Of a stretch of 64,000 nt of DNA, positions 1 through 9,607 are shown piece after piece. The number at the start of each line of letters is the position of its first letter. Positions within the stretch are counted from its first letter, which is position 1. The position numbers and the translations under genes were made by a program. This DNA is from Streptomyces californicus (GTDB lineage Bacteria > Actinomycetota > Actinomycetes > Streptomycetales > Streptomycetaceae): positions 7,880-71,879 of the forward strand of contig NZ_JNZZ01000027.1 in the NCBI RefSeq assembly GCF_000717645.1, given 5' to 3'. The notes beneath the pieces are model-generated. The model saw nothing but the letters and a program-made list of their open reading frames with translations. It searched no databases and had not been told where the DNA came from.

Positions 1-140
1 TCGGCCGGGCCGCCGGCCGCGCCGTGCTCGTCTCCATCGGGATCGCCCCTGTCATGGCTCCCACCCCTCCCTCGGCCCGCGGACCGCTCGGACTCCGGCG
101 GCCCTGCGGACCCTCCGTCGGTTCCAGGATGCCACTGCGA

Positions 141-187
141 CGAAGGGGCCCGGCCCACGTCGTCGCGACGCGGACCGGGCCCCTTCG
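141..187 (-). terminator. Intrinsic terminator after accA2
   Basis: A 13-bp perfect inverted repeat (141-153 with 175-187) lies just downstream of the accA2 stop codon on the minus strand, with a 21-nt loop. There is no clear U tract, as is usual in Streptomyces. I see no gene in the rest of 1-201. Confidence 0.7.
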
Positions 188-201
188 AAGGGTGCGGCGG
201 G

Positions 202-1956
202 TCAGTCCTTGATCTCGCAGATCAGGGCGCCGGAGGAGACGGACGCGCCGACCGCGGCGCTGAGGCCCTTGATGGTGCCGGAGCGGTGCGCGTTGAGCGG
301 CTGCTCCATCTTCATCGCCTCCAGGACGACGACGAGGTCGCCCTCCTTGACCTCCTGGCCCTCCTCCACCGCGATCTTGACGATGGTGCCCTGCATGGGC
401 GAGGCGAGGGAGTCGCCGGAGGCGGCCGAGCCGGCCTTCTTCGCGGCGCGGCGCTTGGGCTTGGCGCCGGCGGCGAGGCCGGTGCGGGCCAGGCTCATGC
501 CGAGCGAGGAGGGCAGCGAGACCTCCAGGCGCTTGCCGCCGACCTCGACGACGACGGTCTCGCGACCGGCCTCGTCCTCCGCGTCCGCGTCGGCCGGGGC
601 GGCGAAGGGCTTGATCTCGTTGACGAACTCGGTCTCGATCCACCGGGTGTGGACGGTGAACGGGTCCGCGGTGAAGGCGGGGTCGACGACGACCGCACGG
701 TGGAACGGGATCGCGGTGGCCATGCCCTCGACCTGGAACTCCGCCAGCGCGCGGGCGGCGCGCTGGAGCGCCTGCTCGCGGGTCGCGCCGGTGATGACCA
801 GCTTGGCGAGCAGGGAGTCCCACGCCGGGCCGATCACGCTGCCGGACTCGACGCCCGCGTCCAGCCGGACGCCGGGGCCGGTGGGCGGGGCGAAGAGGGT
901 GACGGTGCCGGGGGCGGGCAGGAAGCCGCGGCCCGGGTCCTCGCCGTTGATCCGGAACTCGAAGGAGTGCCCGCGCACCGCAGGGTCCCCGTAGCCGAGC
1001 TCCTCGCCGTCGGCGATGCGGAACATCTCGCGTACGAGGTCGATGCCCGTGACCTCTTCGGTGACGGGGTGCTCGACCTGGAGGCGGGTGTTGACCTCCA
1101 GGAAGGAGATCGTGCCGTCGAGGCCGACCAGGAACTCGACCGTGCCGGCGCCGACGTAGCCGGCCTCCTTCAGGATCGCCTTCGAGGCTGCGTACAGCTC
1201 GTCGTTCTGCGCCTGGCTCAGGAAGGGGGCCGGGGCCTCCTCCACCAGCTTCTGGTGGCGGCGCTGGAGCGAGCAGTCACGGGTGGAGACGACGACCACG
1301 TTGCCGTGGGAGTCGGCCAGGCACTGGGTCTCCACGTGGCGCGGCTTGTCGAGGTAGCGCTCGACGAAGCACTCGCCCCGGCCGAACGCGGCGACCGCCT
1401 CGCGGACCGCGGAGTCGTACAGCTCGGGGATCTCCTCCAGCGTGCGGGCCACCTTCAGACCGCGCCCGCCGCCGCCGAAGGCGGCCTTGATCGCGATCGG
1501 CAGGCCGTGCTCCTCGGCGAAGGCGACGACCTCGTCGGAGCCGGAGACCGGGTCCGGGGTGCCCGCCACCAGCGGCGCGCCCGCGCGCTGGGCGATGTGC
1601 CGGGCGGCGACCTTGTCGCCGAGGTCGCGGATCGCCTGCGGCGGGGGGCCGATCCAGGTCAGCCCGGCGTCCAGGACGGCCTGGGCGAACTCCGCGTTCT
1701 CCGACAGGAACCCGTAACCGGGGTGGATCGCGTCCGCCCCCGAGTCCGCGGCGGCCTGCAGCACCTTGGCCATGTCCAGGTAGCTGGCGGCCGGGGTGTC
1801 ACCGCCCAACGCGAACGCCTCGTCAGCGGCCCGGACATGCAGAGCGTCGCGGTCCGGCTCGGCGTAGACCGCGACACTCGCGATCCCCGCGTCCCGGCAC
1901 GCCCGAGCGACGCGGACAGCGATTTCGCCACGGTTGGCGATGAGCACCTTGCGCAC
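202..1956 (-). CDS. accA2: Acetyl/propionyl-CoA carboxylase alpha chain (biotin carboxylase-BCCP)
   Basis: The 584-residue protein carries biotin carboxylase and the biotin carrier on one chain. It carboxylates its own biotin with ATP and bicarbonate for transfer to acyl-CoA by beta subunits such as PccB, giving methylmalonyl-CoA or malonyl-CoA. Visible in order: biotin carboxylase N-domain from residue 1, the glycine-rich ATP-grasp loop GGGGRGLKV near 161-169, the catalytic segment [14 protein letters not shown], and a C-terminal biotinyl domain with AMKM, whose Lys549 is the expected biotin site. Length matches the actinobacterial alpha chain of about 590 residues. The beta and epsilon partners lie about 2 kb away on the same strand, and the biotin ligase birA is nearby, so the whole carboxylase set is local. 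Function is very likely; the symbol is by synteny and similarity. Confidence 0.95.
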   Translation of the reverse strand: MRKVLIANRGEIAVRVARACRDAGIASVAVYAEPDRDALHVRAADEAFALGGDTPAASYLDMAKVLQAAADSGADAIHPGYGFLSENAEFAQAVLDAGLTWIGPPPQAIRDLGDKVAARHIAQRAGAPLVAGTPDPVSGSDEVVAFAEEHGLPIAIKAAFGGGGRGLKVARTLEEIPELYDSAVREAVAAFGRGECFVERYLDKPRHVETQCLADSHGNVVVVSTRDCSLQRRHQKLVEEAPAPFLSQAQNDELYAASKAILKEAGYVGAGTVEFLVGLDGTISFLEVNTRLQVEHPVTEEVTGIDLVREMFRIADGEELGYGDPAVRGHSFEFRINGEDPGRGFLPAPGTVTLFAPPTGPGVRLDAGVESGSVIGPAWDSLLAKLVITGATREQALQRAARALAEFQVEGMATAIPFHRAVVVDPAFTADPFTVHTRWIETEFVNEIKPFAAPADADAEDEAGRETVVVEVGGKRLEVSLPSSLGMSLARTGLAAGAKPKRRAAKKAGSAASGDSLASPMQGTIVKIAVEEGQEVKEGDLVVVLEAMKMEQPLNAHRSGTIKGLSAAVGASVSSGALICEIKD

Positions 1957-2310
1957 GATGACTCCCTCCTCGAAACAAGCTGAGTTTAGGGACTACCGAC
2001 ACGGCCGTACGACCTGTCCCCAATGGTGAGCTTGCCCACACGGAGTGTGATCCGAGGCTTGCCCCAGTAGTGAAATCCCTTGTGGCACCACGGTACGCCG
2101 GGATCCTCAACCGCACAGTAACCACCCGGTGTGGTCCAGGTCTCTGTCCTGATGGTTAACGCCTGACGGCGTTTCTTTGTGGACTCCCTACGAACGGCCG
2201 GTGGATTCTTTGCCCGGCGTGCGAGCCGGTCCCACCCCTTGTCCGAGGGGATACCCATGAGTAGGGTCCGCGCTACGCACGTACCAGAGGTAACAGGGGT
2301 GGGGACGCAG
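1957..2310. promoter_or_regulatory. Divergent promoter region accA2 / membrane protein
   Basis: About 350 bp separate the divergent genes and I see no gene in it. It must hold both promoters. A small hairpin (AACGCC-TGAC-GGCGTT, 2158-2173) followed by TCTTT sits in the leader of the rightward gene and could attenuate it; this is inference from the pattern only. Confidence 0.4.
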
Positions 2311-2751
2311 ATGCGCAGAGGGGTCGCGATCGTGACCGCGCTCGTGCTGTTCGGGGAGGCGGTGGGCATCGTGCTCATCAACGCCGTCCTGGCCACGATC
2401 ACGGAGAACCAGAACATGTCGCTGGCCGGCATGGACCCGGAGGCCATGACCACCGGCACCTGGGTGATGGGCGGCGTCTCCGGGCTGCTGCTGGCCCTGT
2501 GCGGGGTGATCGCCCTGCTCGCCGGTGTCCGCGACCGCTCCCCGGGCCGCCTCGGACGCATCGTCCTGATCGGCTGCGCGGTCGTGCACGGCGTCCTCGG
2601 CGCGGTCACGGTCGGCCTGATCGGCTGGAGCGCCTTCGCGTTCATGATGGCGGTGCTGGCCCTGCTGGTCCTCACCCTGCTCGCGTACGGCCCCGAGGCC
2701 CCGGCGGACGGCGACCGCGCCGGGGAGGAACCGGCCCCGGCGGCGGTCTGA
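2311..2751 (+). CDS. Four-helix integral membrane protein, function unknown
   Basis: A 146-residue protein with about four hydrophobic segments: ALVLFGEAVGIVLINAVLA near the N-terminus, GVSGLLLALCGVIALLAGV, RIVLIGCAVVHGVLGAVTVGLIGW and FAFMMAVLALLVLTLLAYG. The tail is short and acidic. I chose the ATG at 2311 because AGGGGTGGGG lies 8 nt upstream and the protein then starts just before the first helix. An in-frame ATG at 2257 would add 18 residues with no better ribosome site. It sits at the position of the conserved membrane protein next to accA2 in other streptomycetes. I do not recognise a function. Confidence 0.75.
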   Translation: MRRGVAIVTALVLFGEAVGIVLINAVLATITENQNMSLAGMDPEAMTTGTWVMGGVSGLLLALCGVIALLAGVRDRSPGRLGRIVLIGCAVVHGVLGAVTVGLIGWSAFAFMMAVLALLVLTLLAYGPEAPADGDRAGEEPAPAAV

Positions 2752-2888
2752 CCGGCCCCGGGGGCGGTACGCGCCACTCCGGTCGGCGCGCTCCACGAAG
2801 TCCCGCGCGCTCCACGAAGTCCCGGAACGCCCGGTCCGCCCGGTCCAGGACGCCCCGGGCCGTCCGCGTGCCCCAGGACCGCCCGGTC

Positions 2889-3491
2889 TCAGACCCACAG
2901 CTCCGTGACGGAGACGTCCAGCTCGCCCAGGAGGCGGCGCAGCAGCGGCAGCGAGAGCCCGATGACGTTGCCGTGGTCGCCCTCGATGGATTCGACGAAC
3001 GGGGCCGAGCGGCCGTCCAGGGTGAACGCCCCCGCGACGTGCAGCGGTTCGCCCGAGGCGACGTACGCGGCGACCTCGGCGTCGGTCGGCTCCCCGAACC
3101 GTACGACCGTGGACGCCGTCGCCGACGCCGTACGGCCCGAGGCGGTGTCGATCACGCTGTGCCCGGTCTGCAGGACGCCGGAACGGCCGCGCATCGCCTT
3201 CCAGCGGGCGGTGGCCTCCTCGGCGTCGGCCGGCTTGCCCAGCGCCTCGCCGTCCAGCTCCAGCACGGAGTCGCAGCCGATCACCAGGGCGCCCGCGGCC
3301 TCGGCGCGCTCCGCGACCGCCGCCGCCTTGGCCCGCGCCAGGACGAGGGCCAGCTCGGCGGGGGTCGGCGCGCTCAGGGCGTCCTCGTCCACCCCGCTGA
3401 CGATCACCTCGGGGGCGAAACCGGCCTGGCGCAGCAGACCGAGACGGGCGGGGGAGGCGGAGGCGAGCACGAGGCGGCGCTGATCAGTCAT
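2889..3491 (-). CDS. maf: Maf-like nucleoside triphosphate pyrophosphatase
   Basis: A 200-residue protein of the Maf/HAM1-like fold that hydrolyses non-canonical or modified nucleoside triphosphates (dTTP/UTP or m7GTP in characterised members) to the monophosphate plus pyrophosphate, in the cytoplasm. The N-terminal [19 protein letters not shown] is the family signature (S-x-S-x-x-R). The conserved acidic positions are also visible ([18 protein letters not shown] and [11 protein letters not shown]). The ATG at 3491 gives the normal N-terminus; an upstream GTG would add eight unconserved residues. It is a conserved neighbour of the acyl-CoA carboxylase genes in actinomycetes. Confidence 0.93.
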   Translation of the reverse strand: MTDQRRLVLASASPARLGLLRQAGFAPEVIVSGVDEDALSAPTPAELALVLARAKAAAVAERAEAAGALVIGCDSVLELDGEALGKPADAEEATARWKAMRGRSGVLQTGHSVIDTASGRTASATASTVVRFGEPTDAEVAAYVASGEPLHVAGAFTLDGRSAPFVESIEGDHGNVIGLSLPLLRRLLGELDVSVTELWV

Positions 3492-3541
3492 GTCGCCATC
3501 GTAGAAGGGCGGCACGTCCGCCGGACGCCGAAGGGGCGGAA

Positions 3542-3642
3542 GGCGGAGGGCGCAGGAGGGGCAGAAGGCGGCGGGCGCGGGAGGGGGGAAGGCCGCAGGC
3601 GCGGTGGGGGTGGAAAGCGGCGGGCGCCGGAAGGGGCGGGAA
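3542..3642. repeat. Imperfect ~25-bp tandem repeat, about four units
   Basis: Units of 24-27 bp follow the pattern GGCGGNGGGCGCNGGNGGGG(N)nGAA. They fill the gap between the 5' end of maf and the 42-codon gene. There is no coding or hairpin logic. Confidence 0.7.
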
Positions 3643-3651
3643 GCCCGTTCC

Positions 3652-3780
3652 TCAGCGGATGCCGAGGACGAACATCGCCAGCAGCATCGCCAGCGCCAGC
3701 AGCACCCCGGCTCTGCGCATCATCGCCTGGGCGTCGCGCAGTTCCTTCGGCGGCTTGTTCTCGGGATCGGACCACAGCAT
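3652..3780 (-). CDS. 42-residue single-span membrane microprotein
   Basis: A 43-codon gene. The protein begins [20 protein letters not shown] and ends with one hydrophobic helix rich in Leu, Ala and Met that closes with VLGIR. The start is supported by a GGAGG ribosome site 1-2 nt before the ATG on the minus strand. The small soluble head and single helix suggest a membrane-anchored modulator. It lies in the carboxylase locus between pccE and maf, where I recall a small gene in other streptomycetes. The function is unknown; reality as a gene rests on the ribosome site and the clean helix. Confidence 0.65.
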   Translation of the reverse strand: MLWSDPENKPPKELRDAQAMMRRAGVLLALAMLLAMFVLGIR

Positions 3781-3816
3781 GCCTCCGATCCTGCTCCGCC
3801 CGCCGCCGATCCGCCT

Positions 3817-3830
3817 GAGTACGGGTACTC
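3817..3830. promoter_or_regulatory. Near-palindrome upstream of the microprotein gene
   Basis: GAGTAC-GG-GTACTC lies about 37 bp before the microprotein start, within its presumed promoter. It may be an operator half-site pair. No regulator is known. Confidence 0.3.
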
Positions 3831-3831
3831 A

Positions 3832-3860
3832 AGCCGCCCCCGGTGCGGACGGGGGCGGCT
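3832..3860 (-). terminator. Terminator of the pccB-pccE operon
   Basis: An 11-bp GC-rich perfect stem (3832-3842 with 3850-3860) with a 7-nt loop lies 18 bp beyond the pccE stop codon. Confidence 0.75.
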
Positions 3861-3877
3861 CGGAGAGGGCCGGCGGA

Positions 3878-4084
3878 TCAGGCCGGCCAGTACGTCCGCG
3901 CCCAGGCCCGGGGGCCCGGCCGCAGGCTTCCGGAGCGGGCGATGCGGCCCGGGTCCGACCACTGCTCGGGCGGCAGCGGCGCCCCCGACGACACGGCGGA
4001 CGCGGCGGCGGCGCGCGCCTGGACCACCGCCACGGCGGCGGCCAGCTCCTCCGGGGTGGGGTTGCCCCGTACGACCTTGATCAT
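3878..4084 (-). CDS. pccE: Acyl-CoA carboxylase epsilon subunit
   Basis: A 68-residue small subunit (MIKVVRGNPTPEELAAA start, then an Ala-rich helix and a Trp-containing tail). In Streptomyces this subunit raises the activity of the alpha-beta carboxylase complex and stabilises it. The VVRGNPTPEELAA segment is the family signature. It follows pccB by 38 bp on the same strand and is surely co-transcribed with it. Confidence 0.92.
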   Translation of the reverse strand: MIKVVRGNPTPEELAAAVAVVQARAAAASAVSSGAPLPPEQWSDPGRIARSGSLRPGPRAWARTYWPA

Positions 4085-4122
4085 GGGCAGACCTCTCTGT
4101 GAACGGGCGGGCGGACCGGCGG

Positions 4123-5703
<1,581 letters not shown>

Positions 5704-6047
5704 CGGGGGGCGGCTCCCTGCCTGGTCACGGGGACGACGACCGGTGGAGGCCACGGGGGGACGGGCGGTCGTCTGTCCGGCTCTTCGGCTGTTGACTCGT
5801 CGTGCGGGTGGTGGATCGTCAAGCGGGTGATGCGGCTCTGCTGCGTTGCTCGATGGTGCGGCCCTGCTGCCTTGCTCGGTGGTGCGGCTCGGCTGACCCG
5901 GTCGTGCTGCGTGACCGGCTCGGCCGTGCTGTGCAACCCGGTCCGCCGCCGCCTTCACGGCGGCGCGGCGCCTGGCTACTGACTCGTAGGGTATCGGCGC
6001 GCCTCCGGAAAGGCAGTGCGTCCTTTGCCACACCTAGGCTGGGTTGC
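5704..6047. promoter_or_regulatory. Divergent promoter region pccB / birA
   Basis: A 344-bp gap with no credible gene. It contains the pccB and birA promoters and, at 5828-5905, a 26-bp tandem repeat listed separately. Confidence 0.4.
5828..5905. repeat. 26-bp tandem repeat, three units
   Basis: Units begin at 5828, 5854 and 5880 with the pattern TGRTGCGGCYCTGCTGC. The first two match well and the third decays after about 13 bp. Confidence 0.7.
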
Positions 6048-6917
6048 ATGACACCTCCGGATGCGCCACACAACCGCTGGTCGGACCTCGACCGCCCGCC
6101 CCTGAACGTGACCGCGCTGCGCCGCGGACTGCTGCGGCCCGGCGCGCTGTGGACGTCGCTGGAGGTCGTGGAGTCCACCGGCTCCACCAACACCGACCTC
6201 GCCGAACGCGCCCGTACCGGGGCGGCGGGCGAGGGCACGGTGCTGATCGCCGAGGAGCAGACCGCCGGGCGCGGGCGGCTGGAGCGGAGCTGGACCGCCC
6301 CGCCCCGCTCCGGGCTGTTCCTCTCGGTCTACCTGGAGCCCGGCGACATCCCCGTGGAGCGGTGGGGGTGGGTGCCGCTCCTGGCCGGGGTGGCCGCCGC
6401 CACCGGGCTCGCCAAGTCGGCCGGGGTCGACATGTCGCTGAAGTGGCCCAACGACCTGCTGGTCTCCGTGGACGGCGGCGAGCGCAAGACCGGCGGCATC
6501 CTCGGGGAGTTCGCCGGGGACGGCATCGTCGTCGGCATGGGCGTCAACGTCTCGCTCCGCGCCGACGAGCTGCCCGCCCCCACCGCCGGGTCGCTGGCGC
6601 TCGCCGGGGCGGTCTCCACCGACCGCGAGACCCTGCTGCGCGCCGTCCTGCGCTCGCTGGCGCACTGGTACGGAGCGTGGCGGGACGCGGACGGCGACGC
6701 GGCCGCGAGCGGGCTCCAGGCGGCGTACGCGGCGGGGTGCGCGACGCTGGACCGCAGTGTGCGGGCCGAGCTGCCGGGCGGGAACGCGCTGGTCGGCGAG
6801 GCGGTCGCGATCGACGGGGACGGCCGGCTCGTCCTCTCCACCGAGAACGGACTCCAGCAGCCGGTGTCGGCCGGCGACATCGTCCACCTGCGGGGCGTGG
6901 CGGGCGGCCTGACCTGA
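6048..6917 (+). CDS. birA: Biotin-[acyl-CoA carboxylase] ligase, class I
   Basis: A 289-residue biotin protein ligase that makes biotinyl-AMP and attaches biotin to the AMKM lysine of carboxylases such as AccA2. It shows the biotin/AMP loop AGRGRLERSWTAPPRSGLF, the catalytic-domain segments SLKWPNDLLV and GGILGEF, and a C-terminal SH3-like cap. There is no N-terminal helix-turn-helix, so it is a class I enzyme and not a repressor. The ATG at 6048 gives this length. Its place divergent from pccB fits its role in activating the local carboxylase. Confidence 0.93.
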   Translation: MTPPDAPHNRWSDLDRPPLNVTALRRGLLRPGALWTSLEVVESTGSTNTDLAERARTGAAGEGTVLIAEEQTAGRGRLERSWTAPPRSGLFLSVYLEPGDIPVERWGWVPLLAGVAAATGLAKSAGVDMSLKWPNDLLVSVDGGERKTGGILGEFAGDGIVVGMGVNVSLRADELPAPTAGSLALAGAVSTDRETLLRAVLRSLAHWYGAWRDADGDAAASGLQAAYAAGCATLDRSVRAELPGGNALVGEAVAIDGDGRLVLSTENGLQQPVSAGDIVHLRGVAGGLT

Positions 6918-6933
6918 GCCGGTCCGGCGCGCG

Positions 6934-6965
6934 GGGGCGTACGCCGCGCGGTCCGCGTACGCCCC
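6934..6965 (+). terminator. Terminator after birA
   Basis: An 11-bp perfect stem (GGGGCGTACGC, 6934-6944, with 6955-6965) and a 10-nt loop lie 16 bp past the birA stop. Confidence 0.7.
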
Positions 6966-7140
6966 GGGGCCCGGCCGCCGGGGGCGCGCGGGGCGGATAC
7001 CGCGTACGCGCGGATGTCACGCGCGACGCACCCGGGACGGGCGGCCGAGGACGTGAGCCACGGCACACCTGCCGTATCGTTGAGGCGATCCGAAGAGAGA
7101 TCGGCAGGGAAGTGCGCAGGGAACGGGCAGGAGGCGGCTG

Positions 7141-8340
7141 GTGACCGTCGGCGACGCGACGTCCGGCGGGGGCGAGGAGCCCGGGGCGGCCTCCTCGGTC
7201 CACGCCACACCCCACCACGAGGTCGACCACACGGTGGAGCCGACCGACGACCCCCTCGCCATCCGCCTCGAAGCGCTGATCCTGGGGGCCGACCGCCGGT
7301 ACACGCCGTTCCAGGCGGCCCGCACCGCCGGGGTCTCCATGGACCTGGCCTCCCGGTTCTGGCGGGCCATGGGCTTCGCGGACATCGGCCAGGCCAAGGC
7401 GCTCACCGAGGCCGACGTGCTCGCCCTGCGGCGGCTCGCCGGTCTCGTCGAGGCGGGGCTGCTCAGCGAGCCGATGGCGATCCAGGTCGCCCGCTCGACC
7501 GGGCAGACCACCGCCCGGCTGGCCGAATGGCAGATCGACTCGTTCCTGGAGGGCCTGACCGAGCCGCCCGAGCCGGGCATGACCCGGACCGAGGTCACGT
7601 ATCCGCTGGTCGAGCTGTTGCTGCCGGAGCTCCAGGAGTTCCTCGTCTACGTGTGGCGGCGCCAGCTCGCCGCCGCCACCGGCCGGGTCGTGCAGGCGGC
7701 GGACGACGAGGAGATGGTCGACCGGCGCCTCGCGGTGGGCTTCGCCGACCTGGTGGGCTTCACCCGGCTGACCCGGCGGCTGGAGGAGGAGGAGCTGGGC
7801 GAGCTGGTCGAGTCCTTCGAGACGACCGCCGCCGACCTGGTCGCCGCCCACGGCGGCCGGCTCATCAAGACCCTCGGCGACGAAGTCCTCTTCGCCGCCG
7901 ACGACGCGGGCACGGCCGCCGAGATAGCGCTCCGGCTGATCGAGGCGATGGGCCAGGACGAGACGATGCCCGCCCTGCGCGTCGGCATCGCCTTCGGCAC
8001 GGTCACCACCCGGATGGGCGATGTCTTCGGCACCACGGTGAACCTCGCCAGCCGGCTGACCTCGATAGCTCCGAAGGACGCCGTCCTGGTGGACGGGGCG
8101 TTCGCCGCCGAGCTGGTCCGCCACGGGGAGGCCCCGGAGTCCGAGGCGCAGGCCGCCGAGGCCGTGGCGGCCGCCGCCGAGCGGGCCCGGCTCGCCGAGA
8201 AGGAGGGCCGCGAGCCGGCGGAGGAGCCGCCGCTGCCGACGTACCGCTTCGGGCTCCAGCCGATGTGGCAGCGGCCCGTGCGCGGGCTGGGCGTCGTGGA
8301 GCCGTGGCTGCTGGCCCGGCGCGGCAAGACCGGCTCCTGA
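7141..8340 (+). CDS. cya: Class III adenylate cyclase with N-terminal regulatory domain
   Basis: A 399-residue soluble cyclase making cAMP. Residues about 40-185 form the autoinhibitory domain also found in the mycobacterial pH-sensing enzyme Rv1264 (397 residues). Residues about 195-320 are the catalytic domain, with metal-binding Asp203 (FADLVGF) and Asp247 (LGDEV), the adenine-selecting Lys243 (IKTLGDE) and the transition-state residues Asn301 and Arg305 (NLASRL). All are intact, so it should be active as a homodimer. The start is a GTG with AGGAGG in the GCAGGAGGCGG segment just upstream. In Streptomyces the orthologue supplies the cAMP needed for germination and development. Confidence 0.94.
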   Translation: MTVGDATSGGGEEPGAASSVHATPHHEVDHTVEPTDDPLAIRLEALILGADRRYTPFQAARTAGVSMDLASRFWRAMGFADIGQAKALTEADVLALRRLAGLVEAGLLSEPMAIQVARSTGQTTARLAEWQIDSFLEGLTEPPEPGMTRTEVTYPLVELLLPELQEFLVYVWRRQLAAATGRVVQAADDEEMVDRRLAVGFADLVGFTRLTRRLEEEELGELVESFETTAADLVAAHGGRLIKTLGDEVLFAADDAGTAAEIALRLIEAMGQDETMPALRVGIAFGTVTTRMGDVFGTTVNLASRLTSIAPKDAVLVDGAFAAELVRHGEAPESEAQAAEAVAAAAERARLAEKEGREPAEEPPLPTYRFGLQPMWQRPVRGLGVVEPWLLARRGKTGS

Positions 8341-8534
8341 GCGAGTGCGGCGGGGCCGGTTTCCCGGGCGGTTGCGGCCGGGCCGGATTCCGGGCGAGTG
8401 CGGCGGGACCGGCCTTGGGTGGTTGCGGCCGGCCGGCCCCTGGGCGGTCGCGGCCGGGCGGCCCCTGAGCGGGCGCGGTGAGGCCGGTTTCCGGGCGGTC
8501 GTGGTGAGGCCGGCTCCCGGGCGGTCGCGGTGGC
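8320..8534. repeat. Imperfect ~26-bp tandem array starting in the cya 3' end
   Basis: About eight units of 24-27 bp with the core GCGGNNGCGG(C/T)(C/G)NGGCCGG(T/C)TCC(T/C)G run from the last codons of cya through its stop and fill most of the gap to the next gene. The last coding codons (GGCAAGACCGGCTCCTGA) resemble the downstream units, as if the gene end had been copied outward. There are no spacers, so this is not a CRISPR array. Confidence 0.75.
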
Positions 8535-8624
8535 TTCGCCCTGTCGGTGGCCCGGCACTCGTGTCTAGGATTCCTGTCGGATAACGCTCGTTAACGGGTG
8601 CCGTCGACCGACAGGGGTGCAGCC

Positions 8625-9437
8625 ATGACCGTCACGTCCGAGCAGCGGTACGGGGAGTTCGTCGTCGTGCGACGTCATGAGGGGCAGGAGCACGTCGCCG
8701 AGCTGGTCCTGGACCGGCCGAAGGCGATGAACGCCGTCTCCACCGACATGGCCCGCTCCATCGCCGCCGCCTGCGACGCCCTCGGCGCCGACCAGGGCGT
8801 CCGGGCCACCGTCCTGACCTCCAGCCACGAGCGGGCCTTCTGCGTCGGCGCGGACCTCAAGGAGCGCAACTCCTTCACCGACGCGGAACTCGTCCGCCAG
8901 CGGCCCACCGCCCGCGCCGCTTACACCGGGGTCCTGGAGCTGCCGATGCCGGTGATCGCCGCCGTGCACGGCTTCGCCCTCGGCGGCGGCTTCGAACTGG
9001 CCCTCGCCTGCGATGTGATCGTCGCCGACGCGACCGCCGTGGTCGGGCTGCCCGAGGTGTCCGTGGGCGTCATCCCGGGCGGCGGCGGCACACAGCTCCT
9101 GCCGCGCCGCGTGGGCGCGGCGCGCGCCGCCGAACTGGTCTTCACCGCGCGGCGGCTGGAGGCGGCGGAGGCGCGCGAACTGGGCCTGGTCGACGAACTG
9201 GTCGAGGCCGGCCGGGACCGTGAGGAGGCGCTCGCGCTGGGCGGCCGGATCGCCGCCAACTCGCCGGTCGGGCTGCGCGCGGCCAAGAAGGCGCTCCGGC
9301 TGGGGCAGGGGCTCGACCTGCGGGCGGGCCTGGAGGTCGAGGACGCGGCCTGGCGGTCCGTGGCCTTCTCCGGGGACCGGGCGGAAGGAGTGGCCGCGTT
9401 CAACGAGAAGCGGCGGCCGGTGTGGCCCGGCGAGTGA
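8625..9437 (+). CDS. Enoyl-CoA hydratase/isomerase family protein
   Basis: A 270-residue crotonase-fold protein. It has the CoA-binding and oxyanion segments SSHERAFCVGADLKERN and GFALGGGFELALACD. The following PEVSVGVIPGGGGTQLLPRRVG carries the Glu of PEVxxGxxPG, one of the two catalytic glutamates of hydratases. It should hydrate 2-enoyl-CoA esters in beta-oxidation or a related route. The ATG at 8625 is preferred over the GTG at 8598 because AGGGGTG lies 7 nt upstream. The substrate cannot be told from sequence. Confidence 0.9.
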   Translation: MTVTSEQRYGEFVVVRRHEGQEHVAELVLDRPKAMNAVSTDMARSIAAACDALGADQGVRATVLTSSHERAFCVGADLKERNSFTDAELVRQRPTARAAYTGVLELPMPVIAAVHGFALGGGFELALACDVIVADATAVVGLPEVSVGVIPGGGGTQLLPRRVGAARAAELVFTARRLEAAEARELGLVDELVEAGRDREEALALGGRIAANSPVGLRAAKKALRLGQGLDLRAGLEVEDAAWRSVAFSGDRAEGVAAFNEKRRPVWPGE

Positions 9438-9492
9438 CGGCGCGGGCGGTCGAGCGGCGACGTGGCGGCGGGGTGCATGACGGCGCGGGCGG
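9435..9492. repeat. 15-bp direct repeat beginning at the hydratase stop codon
   Basis: TGACGGCGCGGGCGG occurs at 9435-9449, where its TGA is the stop codon, and again at 9478-9492. A partial third copy starts near 9502. Confidence 0.65.
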
Positions 9493-9517
9493 CCCCCTGC
9501 GTGACGGAGCGCGTACG

Positions 9518-9530
9518 TAACGCAGGGTGA
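9518..9530. promoter_or_regulatory. BldD-type operator upstream of the GGDEF gene
   Basis: TAACGCAGGGTGA matches every fixed position of the BldD pseudopalindrome as I recall it (TNACNC[A/T]GNGTNA). It lies 77 bp before the diguanylate cyclase start. BldD is the c-di-GMP-binding developmental repressor of Streptomyces and is known to control several diguanylate cyclase genes. Direct regulation here is inference. Confidence 0.6.
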
Positions 9531-9607
9531 CGGTGCGGCGCGGAAATAGTTGAAACTAGTGACGCACCAAACGATCAAAAGGGGACAGATTTACATAAGC
9601 TGGATGA

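Noticed and set aside
286..1983. Long plus-strand open frame opposite accA2
   Set aside because: The minus strand encodes an unambiguous biotin carboxylase. The plus-strand translation has no family features.
8320..8534. CRISPR-like array
   Set aside because: Units follow each other without spacers and are too divergent, and no cas genes are present.
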